Shown: positions 37,947-52,747, counted from the stretch's first letter. The stretch is DNA of 64,000 bases from Phorcus lineatus (GCA_921293015.1 OV121081.1:49811877-49875876), one strand, 5' to 3'. A program made the numbers and translations. The notes: generated by a model from the letters alone, not told the origin.

Positions 37947-38245
37947 GAGAAGTTTCTGTAAATATAGAATATCCCTACATGCCTTAAAGATACAACACTT
38001 GAGGAAAGACAATTTAACCTTGAAAGAATTGTCACGTTCATACTGTTCTTCAGGTCAAACTGAAGATAAATTCCATATTCAGTTAGTTTGTGAAACTTTT
38101 CCTCATGTAGAAACAAATTCTCAATATGTAAAAATGTCAATCAACAAATGATGTACAATCTGCTTAATGCCTCTAATCCTGATGTTATCAAAAATGTTGC
38201 CAAATGTATAAAACAATTGATGAATTTAATGAAATCGCATGTGCA
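37947..38245 (+). pseudogene. LINE C-terminal remnant
   Basis: Two short frames read HLRKDNLTLKELSRSYCSS followed by FHIQLVCETFPHV, then MMYNLLNASNPDVIKNVAKC and IKQLMNLMK. The pattern (weak zinc-knuckle remnant, then NP-VIKNVAKCI) resembles the C-terminal tail of many LINE polyproteins. With the FADD block upstream it may form a second, internally deleted element copy. Support is by pattern only. Confidence 0.4.
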
Positions 38246-38399
38246 ATTCAACTTAAGTCAAGTGACAAACAACTTAAAAAAACCCACCTCAACTGTACTA
38301 TTGGCCACTGGGCCACAAGTACTGAATAAACGTGTTTCTGTCTGTCTGATGAAGACGTTGCGTTGATAGAGGTGTCTATACTATTTACACGTGAGGTCA

Positions 38400-42228
<3,829 letters not shown>

Positions 42229-42235
<7 letters not shown>

Positions 42236-43776
42236 GATGTATATGATAGAAGTTGGAACTTTATATGATAGAAGTGCCAGAACATATGCCGCATTTAGTC
42301 TTTAGCATCTATATTTAACGATAACTTTTTCCTCCTAGGGTTTACAGAACTCATACTTTTTAATAACATGGTTTTTCGAAAATGCTTTATTTCATCAATT
42401 TTAACAATAAAGACTTTCAATCACTAAATGATTGTTTTAGTCATTGAAAAGAGATTGTTGAATGTGTGACCTTTAATGTCAAAGGGCAAGGTCACTAGAT
42501 ATGGGTTATGGCTATGTTCACCCTTTAATCAAATTTTGAAACAAATGATAGTTATTGAGAAATTAGAGAGAGAAAAACAAATCCTTGTAAACACGGTTAC
42601 TTGAAATTTTTTTGCTGCTATGAGTCACGTATTTAGTTTATATCAACTATGGAGAAGTGCCAATTGTTGAAAAGGTTTTCGCTGAAATTGGTCAAAAGTT
42701 CACAGTAAGGCCACAACTTATGCCTGGTTTTATGAAAATGCTTTAACAATCAAAGAGGAGGAGTAATGCAATATTTGGATTATTGCAAACTTTTATCTGA
42801 ATTTGTTTCTCTTGTATGAATCAAAAGAGCCAAATGATTAACACTTTAATGCGACTACTAAGACACCTTTAAAACCCCGGTTTAGGATAACCGCCTAATC
42901 ATACTGCGGAAAGATTTGACAAAATCATCGAAGCATTTCTCAAAGCCATGCCCAATGTGTGACGTGTTAGGAGTCAGCTGAAACTGGAGCTATTCGATTT
43001 ATCTGTATTTGTAATCTAATTCAAAAGGAAAAGGGGCAAAAATTACCGAAAAGAACTCGTATATACGAAATATTACTGCCTCTAGATATCAACTTTCCTT
43101 CTGCATTCATTCAGCCTGCATTCATCCTTGATTGGAGTGTGATAATCTCTTAAAACGGTTTTATCAGATGGATTGATTGAAAAAAACGGTTATGTGGGGG
43201 GCAAAATACGACACAAGGCTGTGTTGACAAGAGTAGATTTTATTTCATCCTGTCACACGTGGACAGATCCTTTGTGAAGTAAAGAAAACCTAAAAATAAC
43301 ACAAATGTTATATAATACAATACAATATAAATGGTCAGAACCAACAAGAAATCATTTAACTGAATAGCAAGAACATTACTTCACTCAGATAAAATCATCT
43401 CGTTCATTTAACATTGGAAAGTATTACAAGATTGAAAACATCAAAAACTTGTACAATTAAAACACTTGACGTAGTGAACTCATTGTCAGTATATTTTGTA
43501 TCTAAATATCTAATCTACAACATTATGTAATAGTACAAGTGATACTGGTATTCAAAAGAATATTGAAAGAAATACAAAATTGTTACAAAGTTATGTTTCT
43601 AAAACATAATATGACTGTCAAATGTCAAGGTCACTAGATTTTTTTAGATATTAATCATTTATTGAATATACTTGGAATTCTTTGTTCACATTCAAAAGCA
43701 AAGTTTAAAATCACAAATTCTGAAATCACTAAATGATGATCTAAATTGTGTTGGAAAAAATGAAATCATGACATCC
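42229..43776. other. Region without a recognised gene
   Basis: AT-rich sequence with no open frame of note and no repeat I recognise, ending at the target site of the LTR retrotransposon. Confidence 0.5.
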
Positions 43777-43781
43777 AAATG

Positions 43782-43963
43782 TGTGATATGATGAAGAACT
43801 TCAGTTTCGTGATATCTTATGTTTATTCTTCATAGCATGTGTACATGAATTTGGCCATGGCGTTATTAATGGCGGGCAAAATCCTAAGACGTTTCGAGAT
43901 CTCGTTTACATGAGAATAGGCGAGATGAAGGGAGTAATCATTATATAAATATTTCTCGTGACA
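43782..43963 (-). repeat. 3' LTR of the gypsy element (182 bp)
   Basis: On the minus strand it begins TGTCACGAGAAATATTTATA and ends CATATCACA. It matches 48289-48464 except for about four substitutions and a 6-bp insertion (around 43877-43884). Confidence 0.95.
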
Positions 43964-43975
43964 TCTCCTTTCTTT
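43964..43975 (-). promoter_or_regulatory. Polypurine tract of the gypsy element
   Basis: Minus-strand AAAGAAAGGAGA ends directly against the 3' LTR, the usual place for the plus-strand primer. Confidence 0.7.
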
Positions 43976-44347
43976 GAGATAGGCAGTTGTACTATTGCTC
44001 GAATGTACAAATGAAGTTCACCTGACAAGGTATCAATGAATGCATATATCAATAAATGGTTGCTTTTAACAACTGGAAGAAACAACAGATCTTTGGCAAA
44101 ATTGAACCATTGATACTGAAAGGTTATTGCTTTAGACATTGCATATTAACCATCAAACTTAAACACAATCATACTGCTGATATACATTATCAGACTCAAA
44201 CTTTCATTCTGCTGATTTACATTATCAGACTTACAACAAAGTACCTGACTATGGTAATAGAAACTAGCATAAGCACGAAACTTGTCAAGAATTAATGCAA
44301 CTTGAGAACAGTTAAACTTATTGTTAAAAGAACATGTTCAATGTCAC

Positions 44348-47341
44348 TTAGACCCAGTCACCATATCTTTGTGGTGATTTCACTACTCGACCTGAGGTAA
44401 TGGTTGTTTGCATTGCAATGTCAGTCTCTGGAACAGTACTTGTGGTACTTGGAATGTAAGTCTCATAAGACGGAGATTCCGTCTGTTCACTGGAAGGAAT
44501 GTCATTTCTGTTGTCTAGGCATCGGGTAATCTGAGTGTCTCTCCCAGATTGGTCTACCCGAAGATGTCGTCGGTTACGCCGGAACGTCGCCCTTTGTGCG
44601 GTGGTGATATTGTAGCTGCGTGAAGCGTCGGCAGTAGACGTGACGATGGCTGGAGTGTCCCAGCGCTTCTCAGAGTCGAGCTTAGTTGTAGAAAGCCTCG
44701 TAAGACTTTTTCACACTACTGTCTCTCTCCTTCACCTTCTCGAGGTTCGGCCACTGCGGAGATAGATTGGTAGACAATGTGGGAATGTTCGTTCTTAAGC
44801 GTCGTCCCATGATCAGTTCTGCTGGTGATACCCCAGTGGCTCTGATTGGAGTTGATCGGTATGCCAACAGTGCTAGGTAAGCATCCTCCTGTGAGAGAAT
44901 CTTTTTGGCTATCTTCACTGCACTTTCAGCTTGGCCATTTGCTTGTGGAAAGTGTGGACTGCTCGTCAACAGCGAAAAGTTGTAGTCTCTGGCAAACATC
45001 CTGAATTCTGCTGAGGTAAACTGAGTGCCATTATCAGAACAGAACTGTTTAGGAATACCCCACCGGGCAAACATGGTTTTGAGCTTTCCAATCACTTGTT
45101 TGCAGGTCATATCTGTTAGATGTCAATAAAGCGAGAATAGTAATCTACAACAATGAGAAAATTCTTGCCTTTCACATGAGCAATATCTGCTGCAATTTTC
45201 TGCCAGGGCCTAGCAGGTAGATCAGTAGTTATGAGTGGCTCTTTCCTCTGTGAAGGCTTGTTGACTGTACAATATTGGCACTTGATGATTTTCTCACGAA
45301 TGTCACTAGATATGGTTGGCCACCAAACACAAGTAGCTGCACGTTCTTGACATTTTGTGAAGCCCTGATGACCCTGGTGAATAACATCTACCATCTCGGG
45401 TCTCATCTGTTGAGGAATCACAATCCGATTCCTGAAAACCAACAGATGATCATACACTGACAATTCACCTCTCACTGCATGATATGCATGGAGTTCCGTA
45501 GGCACACTGCGGATATGGTCTGGCCAGTCAGACTGGGTGAACTGTATTGCTTTCTGTAACTCACTGTCATCCATCGTGGCAGACTTTACAGCATCCATCT
45601 TCGCGTCGGACATTGGTATATCCGAAGATATGCTTTCTATGAACATGGTCACTTAGTCTTCAAGACACACATCGTTGACTTCACTACGAAGCGGACTTCT
45701 TGACAGAGTATCGGGCACTACCAGTGACTTGCCGGGGATGTACTCTGCCACTGCCTTGAATCTCCTTAGTATGAGGAGCAGTCTCTGACATCTTATGGGT
45801 ACACGATTGAGGTCGTACGAGTTGATCAGAGGGATCAGGGGTTTATGGTCGGTTTGCAACTTGAATGATTCCAGTCCGACTAGATACCTGCTGAACTTTT
45901 CACATGCCCACACTCCTGCGAGGCACTCTTTTTTGATCTGTGCATACTTTGTCTCGGATACGGAAAGTGTTCTGGAACAGAATGCAACTGGTTGCATCTT
46001 ACTGTCGTTGATCTGGAACAATACACCTCCTAGCCCGTAACTGCTGGCGTCAGCACTGACGACTACCGGGAGAGAAGGGTCGTAGAATGCAAGTACTTGT
46101 GAACTTGTTACTAGTTCCTTGACTTGGGAGAATGCAGATTCCTGGGCTGGTCCCCAATACCAAACTGTGTCGGTCCTCAAAAGATCTGACAGTGGTTTTG
46201 CTGTAGTAGACAGGTCTGGCAAGAACTTCCCAAGGTAGTTGATCATTCCAAGAATTCGGCAAAGTTCTGCTATGTCCTTGGGTGGCGCTAGATTTTTCAC
46301 TGCTTCTATTTTGCTGGGGTCAGCGCATATCCCGTCCTTTGTGATCTTGTGACCGAAGTAGATGATCTCATACTGGTTGAACTTACACTTCTCTTTGTTC
46401 AACTTGAGGCCTGCTTGGTGTACCGTTTTCAACACCCTATTCGGTCTCTCATCATGTTCTCGTTTATCTTTCCCATACACGAGAATATCATCCATGATAG
46501 CCTCAGCCCCTTCATGGCCTGCTAATAGTTCTGACATTTTCCTTTGGAAAATCTCAGGGGCAGAAGTGATCCCGAATGGCACACGTTTGAAGCAGTAACG
46601 CTCGAAAGGCGTCATGAATGTGGTCAGTCTCTGACTATCTTTGTGGAGTGGTATTTGATAAAACCCACTTGATGCATCCAGAGTTGAAAACACTGTTGAT
46701 CCGGACAACTTGGGTGCTATGTCGTCTAGGTTTGGCATCATGTATCTCTCACGCTCTACAGCTTCGTTAAGTTTCTTCAGGTCTACACAGATTCTTATCT
46801 GCCCTGATTTCTTCTGCACAGGTACCATAGGGGCACACCATTCTATTGGTTCAGTCACTTCTTCGATTATTCCTGAATCTTTCATGCGGTTGAACTCTTG
46901 TTCCACCTTCAACATTAAAGGGAATGGTACTCGACGGGCTGTCGAAATACTGAAGGGTTGTGCATCCGGTCGAAGCTTGACCTTTACTGCTTCACAGTTA
47001 AGAAGTCCCACTGGTCCGAATATCTCTGACTTGATCTCATTGACATGAGCTTCTACTAGTCCCATTTTTGTAGACACAGTTCTGCTAAGTAGATTATTGC
47101 GACCGTCATAAACACACACATTGAAGTTGTAATCTTTCCCGTGGTACTTTACTGTTGTAGGGAATTTCCCGAAGCAGTCAATTGAATGACTGTGTCCTGA
47201 TAGTTCTCTATCTGGAGGCTGTAGTTTAGGAGAAGTGTACAGTTTCTCATAGGTGTCTTTAGATATCACTGTCACATCTGCACCTGTATCAATCTTGAAC
47301 TCAACTGGTGTATCCTGAACATACAGGGTAACGAGCCATGC
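44348..47341 (-). pseudogene. gypsy pol (protease, reverse transcriptase, RNase H, integrase), interrupted
   Basis: Reading starts directly after the gag TAG in the same frame. The protease active site DTGA lies at about 47280-47295. Reverse transcriptase blocks are [38 protein letters not shown] and [10 protein letters not shown] (catalytic MDD, about 46490); RNase H begins [17 protein letters not shown]. An in-frame TAA at 45653-45655 follows. The integrase continues in frame with HQGHQGFTKCQ and CQYC (zinc-binding) and the first catalytic Asp (AADIAHVKG), stops at 45116, then resumes in another frame from 45110 with CSDNGTQF and ANGQAESAVK (second Asp and Glu). Near 44682 the frame changes again, with an apparent loss of the expected integrase C-terminal part, and runs to a TAA at 44348. 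It is inactive as it stands. Confidence 0.9.
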
Positions 47342-48258
47342 CTAGTTGTTATCTTCGCAATCAATCGATCTGATAAAAAACTCTGAGGAATTTCCACTAT
47401 CTATGCTATTCACCTGACTGTTAGTAGAGTTAATTTGTCTCTTCATAGAGCGACACATTGGGGCAAAATGTCCTATTCTTTTGCAGTTATGGCATGTCTT
47501 GCCACTTGCGGGGCATCTGGTACACTGATGAGTTGCATGTTGAACATGATGACCTCTGCCTCTACTTGATTGGTTATGTGGCTTCCTAAATTCCTGCTGA
47601 CCTGGATTATTTCTGTACTGAATTTTCTTTCTTCCCCCACCAGTGTTAAAATTTCTTTTTGTTCTAAGTTCTTCTATGTCTTTTGGATCCTGATTTCTTA
47701 CTTGTGATTTAACTAGTTCGGTCTCCCTTGCCATTTGTTTGGCCTGTTCTAAAGTAAGTCCTGATTGAAGTTGCATCTTTTCAGAAACTTGTTTGTCCAA
47801 AATACCAATGACTAGGCGATCCCTAACAATCTGATTAAAATCAGATGACGTATCGCTCGCCTAACATTTGTCCATCATCAATATGCAAATATAGCTTGTT
47901 AAACTGAAACGAAACGAAACGGAAATAAACGAAACGAAATTAAACAAGCGGAATTCAATCTGATTTTAATCAGATTGCGATCCCTAATTGCTTCATCCTG
48001 AGATTTTGGTACAAAATGTTCATCAAACTTCTCTAAAACTTTATCAAATTTACCAGCATCTCCCTCTTGAAATGTGAAGGAGTTAAATATGTGCTCCGCT
48101 TCTCTTCCCATGGCATAGATAAGACTACTTATCTGTACATCGTCTGTCTCCTTCGTGAGCTTAATGGCGGTACTATAACGCGCGAATCTCTGTCGCCATG
48201 CCGGCCACTCGCCTGGCTGAGCGAAGTCAAAGTTCTCTGGTGGGTTAAACTTGGCCAC
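47342..48258 (-). pseudogene. gypsy gag with CCHC zinc knuckle, interrupted by a MITE
   Basis: The start MAKFNPPENFDFAQPGEWPA lies about 30 bp inside the 5' LTR end. The capsid-like part runs to about 47988, where a 151-bp MITE interrupts it. The reading resumes past the MITE with the nucleocapsid, which holds CTRCPASGKTC and a CCHC knuckle (CHNCKRIGHFAPMC, C-x2-C-x4-H-x4-C). It ends at a TAG (47342-47344) in the same frame as pol. The MITE plus its duplicated target adds 161 bp, which accounts exactly for the frame difference between the two gag parts. Confidence 0.85.
47827..47977. mobile_element. Nested MITE, 151 bp, inside gag
   Basis: Perfect 19-bp terminal inverted repeats (CAATCTGATTAAAATCAGA) bound the element, with 10-bp target duplications CGATCCCTAA at 47817-47826 and 47978-47987. 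The interior has GAAAC-type short repeats and no coding capacity. A duplication of 9-11 bp is typical of Mutator-like elements; that class is a guess. Confidence 0.92.
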
Positions 48259-48270
48259 AATATTGCTTAC

Positions 48271-48288
48271 TGTTTTCTTCTGACACCA
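48271..48288 (-). promoter_or_regulatory. Primer binding site of the gypsy element
   Basis: The minus-strand sequence next to the 5' LTR begins TGGTGTCAGAAG. A TGG start complementary to a tRNA CCA end is the rule for such sites. Which tRNA is used cannot be told here. Confidence 0.6.
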
Positions 48289-48464
48289 TGTGATATGATG
48301 AGGAACTTCGATTTCGTGATATCTTATGTTTATTCTTCATAGCATGTGTACATGAATTTGGCCATGGCGTTATTAATGGCGGGCATAAGACGTTTCGAGA
48401 TCTCGTTTACATGAGAATAGGCGAGATTAAGGGAGTAATCATTATATAAATATTTCTCGTGACA
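48289..48464 (-). repeat. 5' LTR of the gypsy element (176 bp)
   Basis: It pairs with the LTR at 43782-43963 and has the same TG/CA ends. It should hold the element's promoter; an AT-rich stretch TATTTATATAAT lies near its start on the minus strand. Confidence 0.95.
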
Positions 48465-48469
48465 AAATG

Positions 48470-50020
48470 CTTCTAGTTGTAAATGCAATTTCTTGACGCA
48501 TAATGCTCAATTGTCGTTTCTTATGATTTTGGTCATTCTGCTAAATCCGCCTTGCTACTTCCTTATACCTTCATATCTTTAGGGCTAAATCCCTCGTATG
48601 GCTGGCGGTATGATATTCGTGGCTGTGCTCAACTGTTATTTTTTCAGCCAATGAAATGTCGTTAATTAAGGAGCTTGAAGCTACTAGCTTGAACTCAACA
48701 GATTTTTCAATCCAGGTTGTGCCGCAGTTTCTTAATGCGAATCGTCACATTGGCTGGTTAGATAGTTACATCCTGTACGTATACGTAGCTGACGCTCCAT
48801 GAAGTCTTACGCTGAGACAGGATGAGATACGAGACTTCATGTTTTGGCTTAAAAGAGATCAGGGAATTATGATGGAGCGAGAGTGGATTCATATATATAT
48901 GCTGATTTAGCATATTGGTTTTATGGCATGGCATCTGCCGTCTAGCGTCTGTCTGTCCGTCCCTCTGTAAAACTTTTACTTTTTTTTACTTCTATTCCAA
49001 AACCAATGACTCAAGAAATAGAAAAATTATTGATAAATTATTGGATAGCCTGATTAGCTACAGAACCAATAGCTCTATTGTTTTTTTAGGAATGACTTTT
49101 GTCGTAATGACATTTTAGTTTTTATTCAATTGCACTGATTTCCTGATACATTATGATACATACAGGAACATTTCATTTACAATTTCTGAATGGACTTCAA
49201 GGCTAAGTGGAAAGTTGGTATTTTGACCAGTCATCTCATAAAGTTGTTTGCCTTCGTGGTTTTCAAATTTCTATGATATTAAATTTGATTGGTTTCCATG
49301 GAAATACAACATAGAAATTTGGTTCCTGAGAACTAAAAAAAGCAAAAGGCATAGGTTAACAAAACTTGATATATTGAACACTCATCATATGTAGTTATCC
49401 CCGCCGCAACGTGGAATGGGGGACTATGAATTCACATGTCTGGATTCTTGTACTATCGAGTACTTTTTAGATCCATGGGCATAGCCTGTAACAAATAAAT
49501 GACATTTTTCTTAGTGTAAGATATGTTTTGAGGGCTTTTATTTAATAACTGCATTTTCAGTATACAAAATATTTACACTTTCAAGCTTCTTACTTCTTCA
49601 TGTTTAAAATTGATTTTTTTTATGTTAATACAGTAACACATTTAACACCAACAAGCACTTCCAACCTTCTTATACACTGCTCTGAAGAAGTTATATGTTA
49701 CTCCTCTAAACAGAGGGAGAAATGAAAATTGGGTTACTAACACTTTACATTGTAATTTACCTTTGTCATGATTAAAATAAAAATTAAACACAAAGAACAA
49801 ATAAGCTCAAATAATCAACATGTAAATATCATCACATGCTTACAATTCGTTAAAAGTGGTTCTTCTATCTGGATATTAATTTCTGAAAACAATATTTCAG
49901 TCCCTCTCAAAAACCAACACATCTGTCAGTAATCATTGTAAGGGATGTTATGCAATAAATATGTCAGACTGTTGCTTACATGTAGTTCATTTATCTGACC
50001 CAAATTCTTTTATATTTCAG
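48470..50020. other. Region upstream of sacsin-like gene B
   Basis: No gene is recognised. It includes a dispersed repeat fragment (48900-49125). An upstream noncoding exon and the promoter of gene B may lie here or further left, because the first coding exon starts after an acceptor-like TTTATATTTCAG. Confidence 0.45.
48900..49125 (+). repeat. Dispersed repeat fragment (family of 8805-9570)
   Basis: It shows the family start (GGTTTTATGGCATGGC, then CTGTCTGTCCGTCCCTCTG), one diverged unit start (AAAACCAATGACTCAAG) and the family end (GCCTGATTAGCTACAGAACC and a T run). The 145-bp tandem part is missing. Confidence 0.65.
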
Positions 50021-50079
50021 AGAGAAAGCCTAAAGCTAGTGAAGTAATCTCCTGGCTGGACCTGCAGCCATGAGTGAAG
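50021..50079 (+). CDS. Sacsin-like gene B, 5' UTR end and first coding exon (ATG at 50070)
   Basis: The exon follows TTTATATTTCAG and ends GAAG|GTAGGG. ATG at 50070-50072 gives M-S-E and the first base of an Asp codon; the next exon supplies the other two bases in frame (MSEDADSEDDGYCG). An in-frame TGA at 50040-50042 in the same exon means the reading cannot extend upstream within it. This starts the protein only about 13 residues before the first sacsin repeat, so the N-terminal ubiquitin-like domain of vertebrate sacsin is not encoded here. An upstream noncoding exon is likely if the acceptor is real. Confidence 0.75.
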
Positions 50080-50885
50080 GTAGGGAGTTGACAAACCTTT
50101 CTCCATCCTGGAGTGGTTTGTTGTATTGATTGATAAAGATAATTCTTGTTAAAAAGTTTTTTTATTGAGGCTATGTGTTCAGGATGTGGTCATGACAGGC
50201 ATTAACCCTTAAAAATATAGTCTTGTTTGCTACAGGACATTTTCTTTAACATATGCACCTGTACTGTGGCTTTCAAAACTTGAAATGCCTTTCAACTCAT
50301 TATTTCATTATGTACTTACTTATCAATAAATTTTTTTTTAAACATTTGCATCATCCTAAAAACCTTTAAATAACAATTCCTCAGAAACTGGTTGGCAGAG
50401 GAACCAAGTTTGTAGATTTAAACCTTCTTTGACTATTTGCCAGAAACCAGTCTATGTTAGGAATATTCAAATAAGAGAATATTTTGTTTCTAGAACTTTT
50501 CCCAAAATATAGGCTGGGCAGGGCAGCAATTTGAGGAAAGTTGACCATTTTCTCATCCATATGAGGCAGGCTGAGGTCAAAAGCACTACTGGCTTCAGCG
50601 AGTGGAATATTCAGTGAAGTGTCTGGCTCCTACCTTGAGGTCATGAGCGGCGACAAGAATTTAGACTGTTATTCGCTATTCGCCATTCGTCATTGTGCTC
50701 GCCTATATCTGTTCTCACAGGCTGAAGTCAACAACCTTTTAACTAGCCTGATCTCAGAAGTCCCTCTAGCTTAATTTGAAGAGTGTCTGACTCTCACCAG
50801 GGTGGGTCCAGGGTTCGAATTCCAAGGGATTTTGTATTTTGCACTTCCATTCGATTTTTAATATGAAACAATGTAACTGTTGCAG
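50080..50885 (+). other. Intron 1 of gene B
   Basis: GTAGGG to GTTGCAG. It contains a tRNA-derived SINE near its 3' end and no other feature I recognise. Confidence 0.7.
50756..50826 (+). repeat. tRNA-derived SINE head
   Basis: The segment reads like a tRNA: CTAGCTTAATTTGAAGAGTG (A-box region), TCTGACTCTCACC (anticodon arm) and GGGTTCGAATTCC (B box). The outer TCCCT and AGGGA can pair as an acceptor stem. Mismatches in the D arm and lack of a proper 3' end argue against a working tRNA. It ends 60 bp before a coding exon of gene B. Confidence 0.6.
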
Positions 50886-50992
50886 ATGCAGACTCGGAGG
50901 ATGATGGGTACTGTGGCATGGAGCTGCCAACTCTCATCAAGCAGCTGCGCTCCGTACTTGACCAGTACCCGGACGATGGACAGATTCTTAAA
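50886..50992 (+). CDS. Sacsin-like gene B, coding exon 2
   Basis: This exon of 107 bp enters in phase 1 (completing Asp) and ends in phase 0 at CTTAAA|GTACTG. It codes for the acidic start and the helix before the first ATP-binding repeat (LPTLIKQLRSVLDQYPDDGQ, then ILK), which in sacsin runs straight into the ELIQNADDA block of the next exon. The donor GTACTG is weak but fits the frame and homology. Confidence 0.88.
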
Positions 50993-51298
50993 GTACTGTT
51001 TATGTCAATGTTTTTCATTTGTCAATTCACTGGAATTTGTACCTCACGAATAACTAAAATAACTAAAACAAAAAACTAAAACCACCCCTTATCTTGCCTC
51101 ACTTTCCCCCACCTAAAGTAATTAACTTCTTAATCTCATCTTCTCTCATCTTTGCCTGATGCCACTCTTAGATAAGGGATAATCAGTGTTGTTCATTAAA
51201 ATCTGTTTGAGCTTATAGTTGCCAAAATGACATATACTGCTATGAATCAAAGGCCTTTATGATATGGACTACATAGCTTCTGATTTGTAATATGACAG
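50993..51298 (+). other. Intron 2 of gene B
   Basis: GTACTG to ATGACAG. Nothing recognised inside. Confidence 0.8.
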
Positions 51299-51424
51299 GA
51301 GTTGATCCAGAATGCAGAAGACGCGGAGGCGAGAGAGGTGAAGATCCTCTATGATGGACGCAACATTCAACTAGATATAGAACCTAAAATACTGAAGAGA
51401 CACAGACATTTGGTAGCTTTAAAG
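51299..51424 (+). CDS. Sacsin-like gene B, coding exon 3 (N-box of first ATPase repeat)
   Basis: This exon of 126 bp codes for 42 residues in phase 0, beginning ELIQNAEDAEAREVKILYDG. This is the Asn-containing N-box of the HSP90-like (GHKL) fold. The usual NADDAGA is NAEDAEA here, so one acidic residue is exchanged and a Gly is lost compared with repeats 2 and 3. It ends LVALK, joining APALCVYNN of the next exon. Confidence 0.9.
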
Positions 51425-51625
51425 GTTTGTTATCTTACGTTATCAAGTTACATTATGTTTGATTAACTTGAAAGACTTTTCAAGCTATAACCAAATATTA
51501 CAGAGTTTAATGAATATCTAATTCATGTATTTTAACAACAATTTAGGTGTCTAACTTGACAAATAATTGACCTCTAATCTTCATATACATGAAAGTTGTT
51601 GACCAATTGTGTCTTCCTGTTACAG
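51425..51625 (+). other. Intron 3 of gene B
   Basis: GTTTGT to CTGTTACAG. Nothing recognised inside. Confidence 0.8.
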
Positions 51626-51773
51626 GCGCCTGCCCTATGTGTGTACAACAACGCTCTGTTCACGGAGAAAGACTGGCGAGGAATTAAAATGCTCCACAAC
51701 AGCATCAAGGAAGAAGAGCCTCTCAAAGTTGGGCGCTTCGGGCTTGGCTTCAAATCTGTCTTTCATATCACTG
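51626..51773 (+). CDS. Sacsin-like gene B, coding exon 4 (glycine box of first ATPase repeat)
   Basis: This exon of 148 bp encodes [17 protein letters not shown] and [15 protein letters not shown], the glycine-rich lid motif of the GHKL ATPase. It ends in phase 1 at ACTG|GTAATC; the next exon completes Asp, giving HITDIPC. Confidence 0.93.
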
Positions 51774-52747
51774 GTAATCAAAACATTCACATTTTTCTTT
51801 GAAATTAACTCAAGATACATTGAACAAATATTTTCTTTTTTAATTTGCAATATATATTATATGCATTTCTTAAAATCTTGTTTATTTATATCAGAAAATT
51901 CCGAGTACATTTGCAAATTAGTATACCTCAGTTCAGTCAGGACATTATAATTGATTTTGTCATTACGTTAGTGAAGGAAAGCTAATATGCGAATGGTTTC
52001 AAATTGCAGTTTGTAAAAACAATAAGGAACGTATAAAATTACTTATGCATGGTGCATTCTGCAATAAATACCTCCCAGAGACCAATCCCAAGCCAATCAG
52101 GTCAAGCAGTCAAACTTAAGTCAAAGGCATAGCTGGTGGTTTTAGAAATGGGGCCTTGTGAGATCTTAATATTTGTAACATAGTGCAGCAATTTCGATCT
52201 GCAAGTCTCCATTTCAGAACAGAACTGAAAAACAGTTCATCATTTTCCTAAAAGATAGTTAAATAGTTTCTATCATTCCATTTGGTCATCCTAATCCTAA
52301 AGGGTTTGGAGGCATATTGTTTAAGGTTGAGTTTCTCTTTGAGTTGTATCCAGATCATAAATCTATGACTATTTGACCACTCATCACTAGAAATATACAT
52401 ATGCCTTTTATAGGTTTGAAATCTTTCATAAGTTAGAAATTTTTTCTATTTCCATGGCACAATTTTTTCTTTGTCTGTTTTAGGGTACTGTTCACAAAAA
52501 CACTATTAGGCAAGTCATGTAGTTATATGCTTATGGAGGGATTGAACATCTTTTCAAATTTATTGTCCATGGCAACATTTATTTTTTCTGTTGAGCTTAT
52601 ATTTTAGTCTATATCTCTATTTTTCTGATGTCTTAGTAATGTTAAATATCTATATCAATATTCATGATGTATAAAAAACTTGCTCTATTTGAAATCTTGA
52701 AAGTTTCCCTACAAGTAATGATAAGATACAATATCCCATGATTTTAG
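51774..52747 (+). other. Intron 4 of gene B
   Basis: GTAATC to CATGATTTTAG, AT-rich. The last 150 bp show little similarity to the corresponding intron end of gene A (1-154). Confidence 0.8.

Larger units (their letters stand above)
43782..48464 (-). mobile_element. Ty3/gypsy-type LTR retrotransposon, nearly complete but broken
   Basis: The element of 4,683 bp lies on the minus strand, between 5-bp target duplications AAATG (43777-43781 and 48465-48469). It has two LTRs starting TG and ending CA, a primer-binding-site-like segment, gag with a CCHC knuckle, and pol in the order protease, reverse transcriptase, RNase H, integrase, which is the Ty3/gypsy order. No envelope gene is visible. Breaks: a MITE in gag, in-frame stops at 47342-47344 (TAG) and 45653-45655 (TAA), and frame changes in and after the integrase core. 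The LTRs differ by about four substitutions and one 6-bp gap, so insertion was fairly recent. Confidence 0.93.

Noticed and set aside
50756..50826. Functional tRNA gene
   Set aside because: The B box is good but the D arm and 3' end do not fit, and a SINE head explains it.
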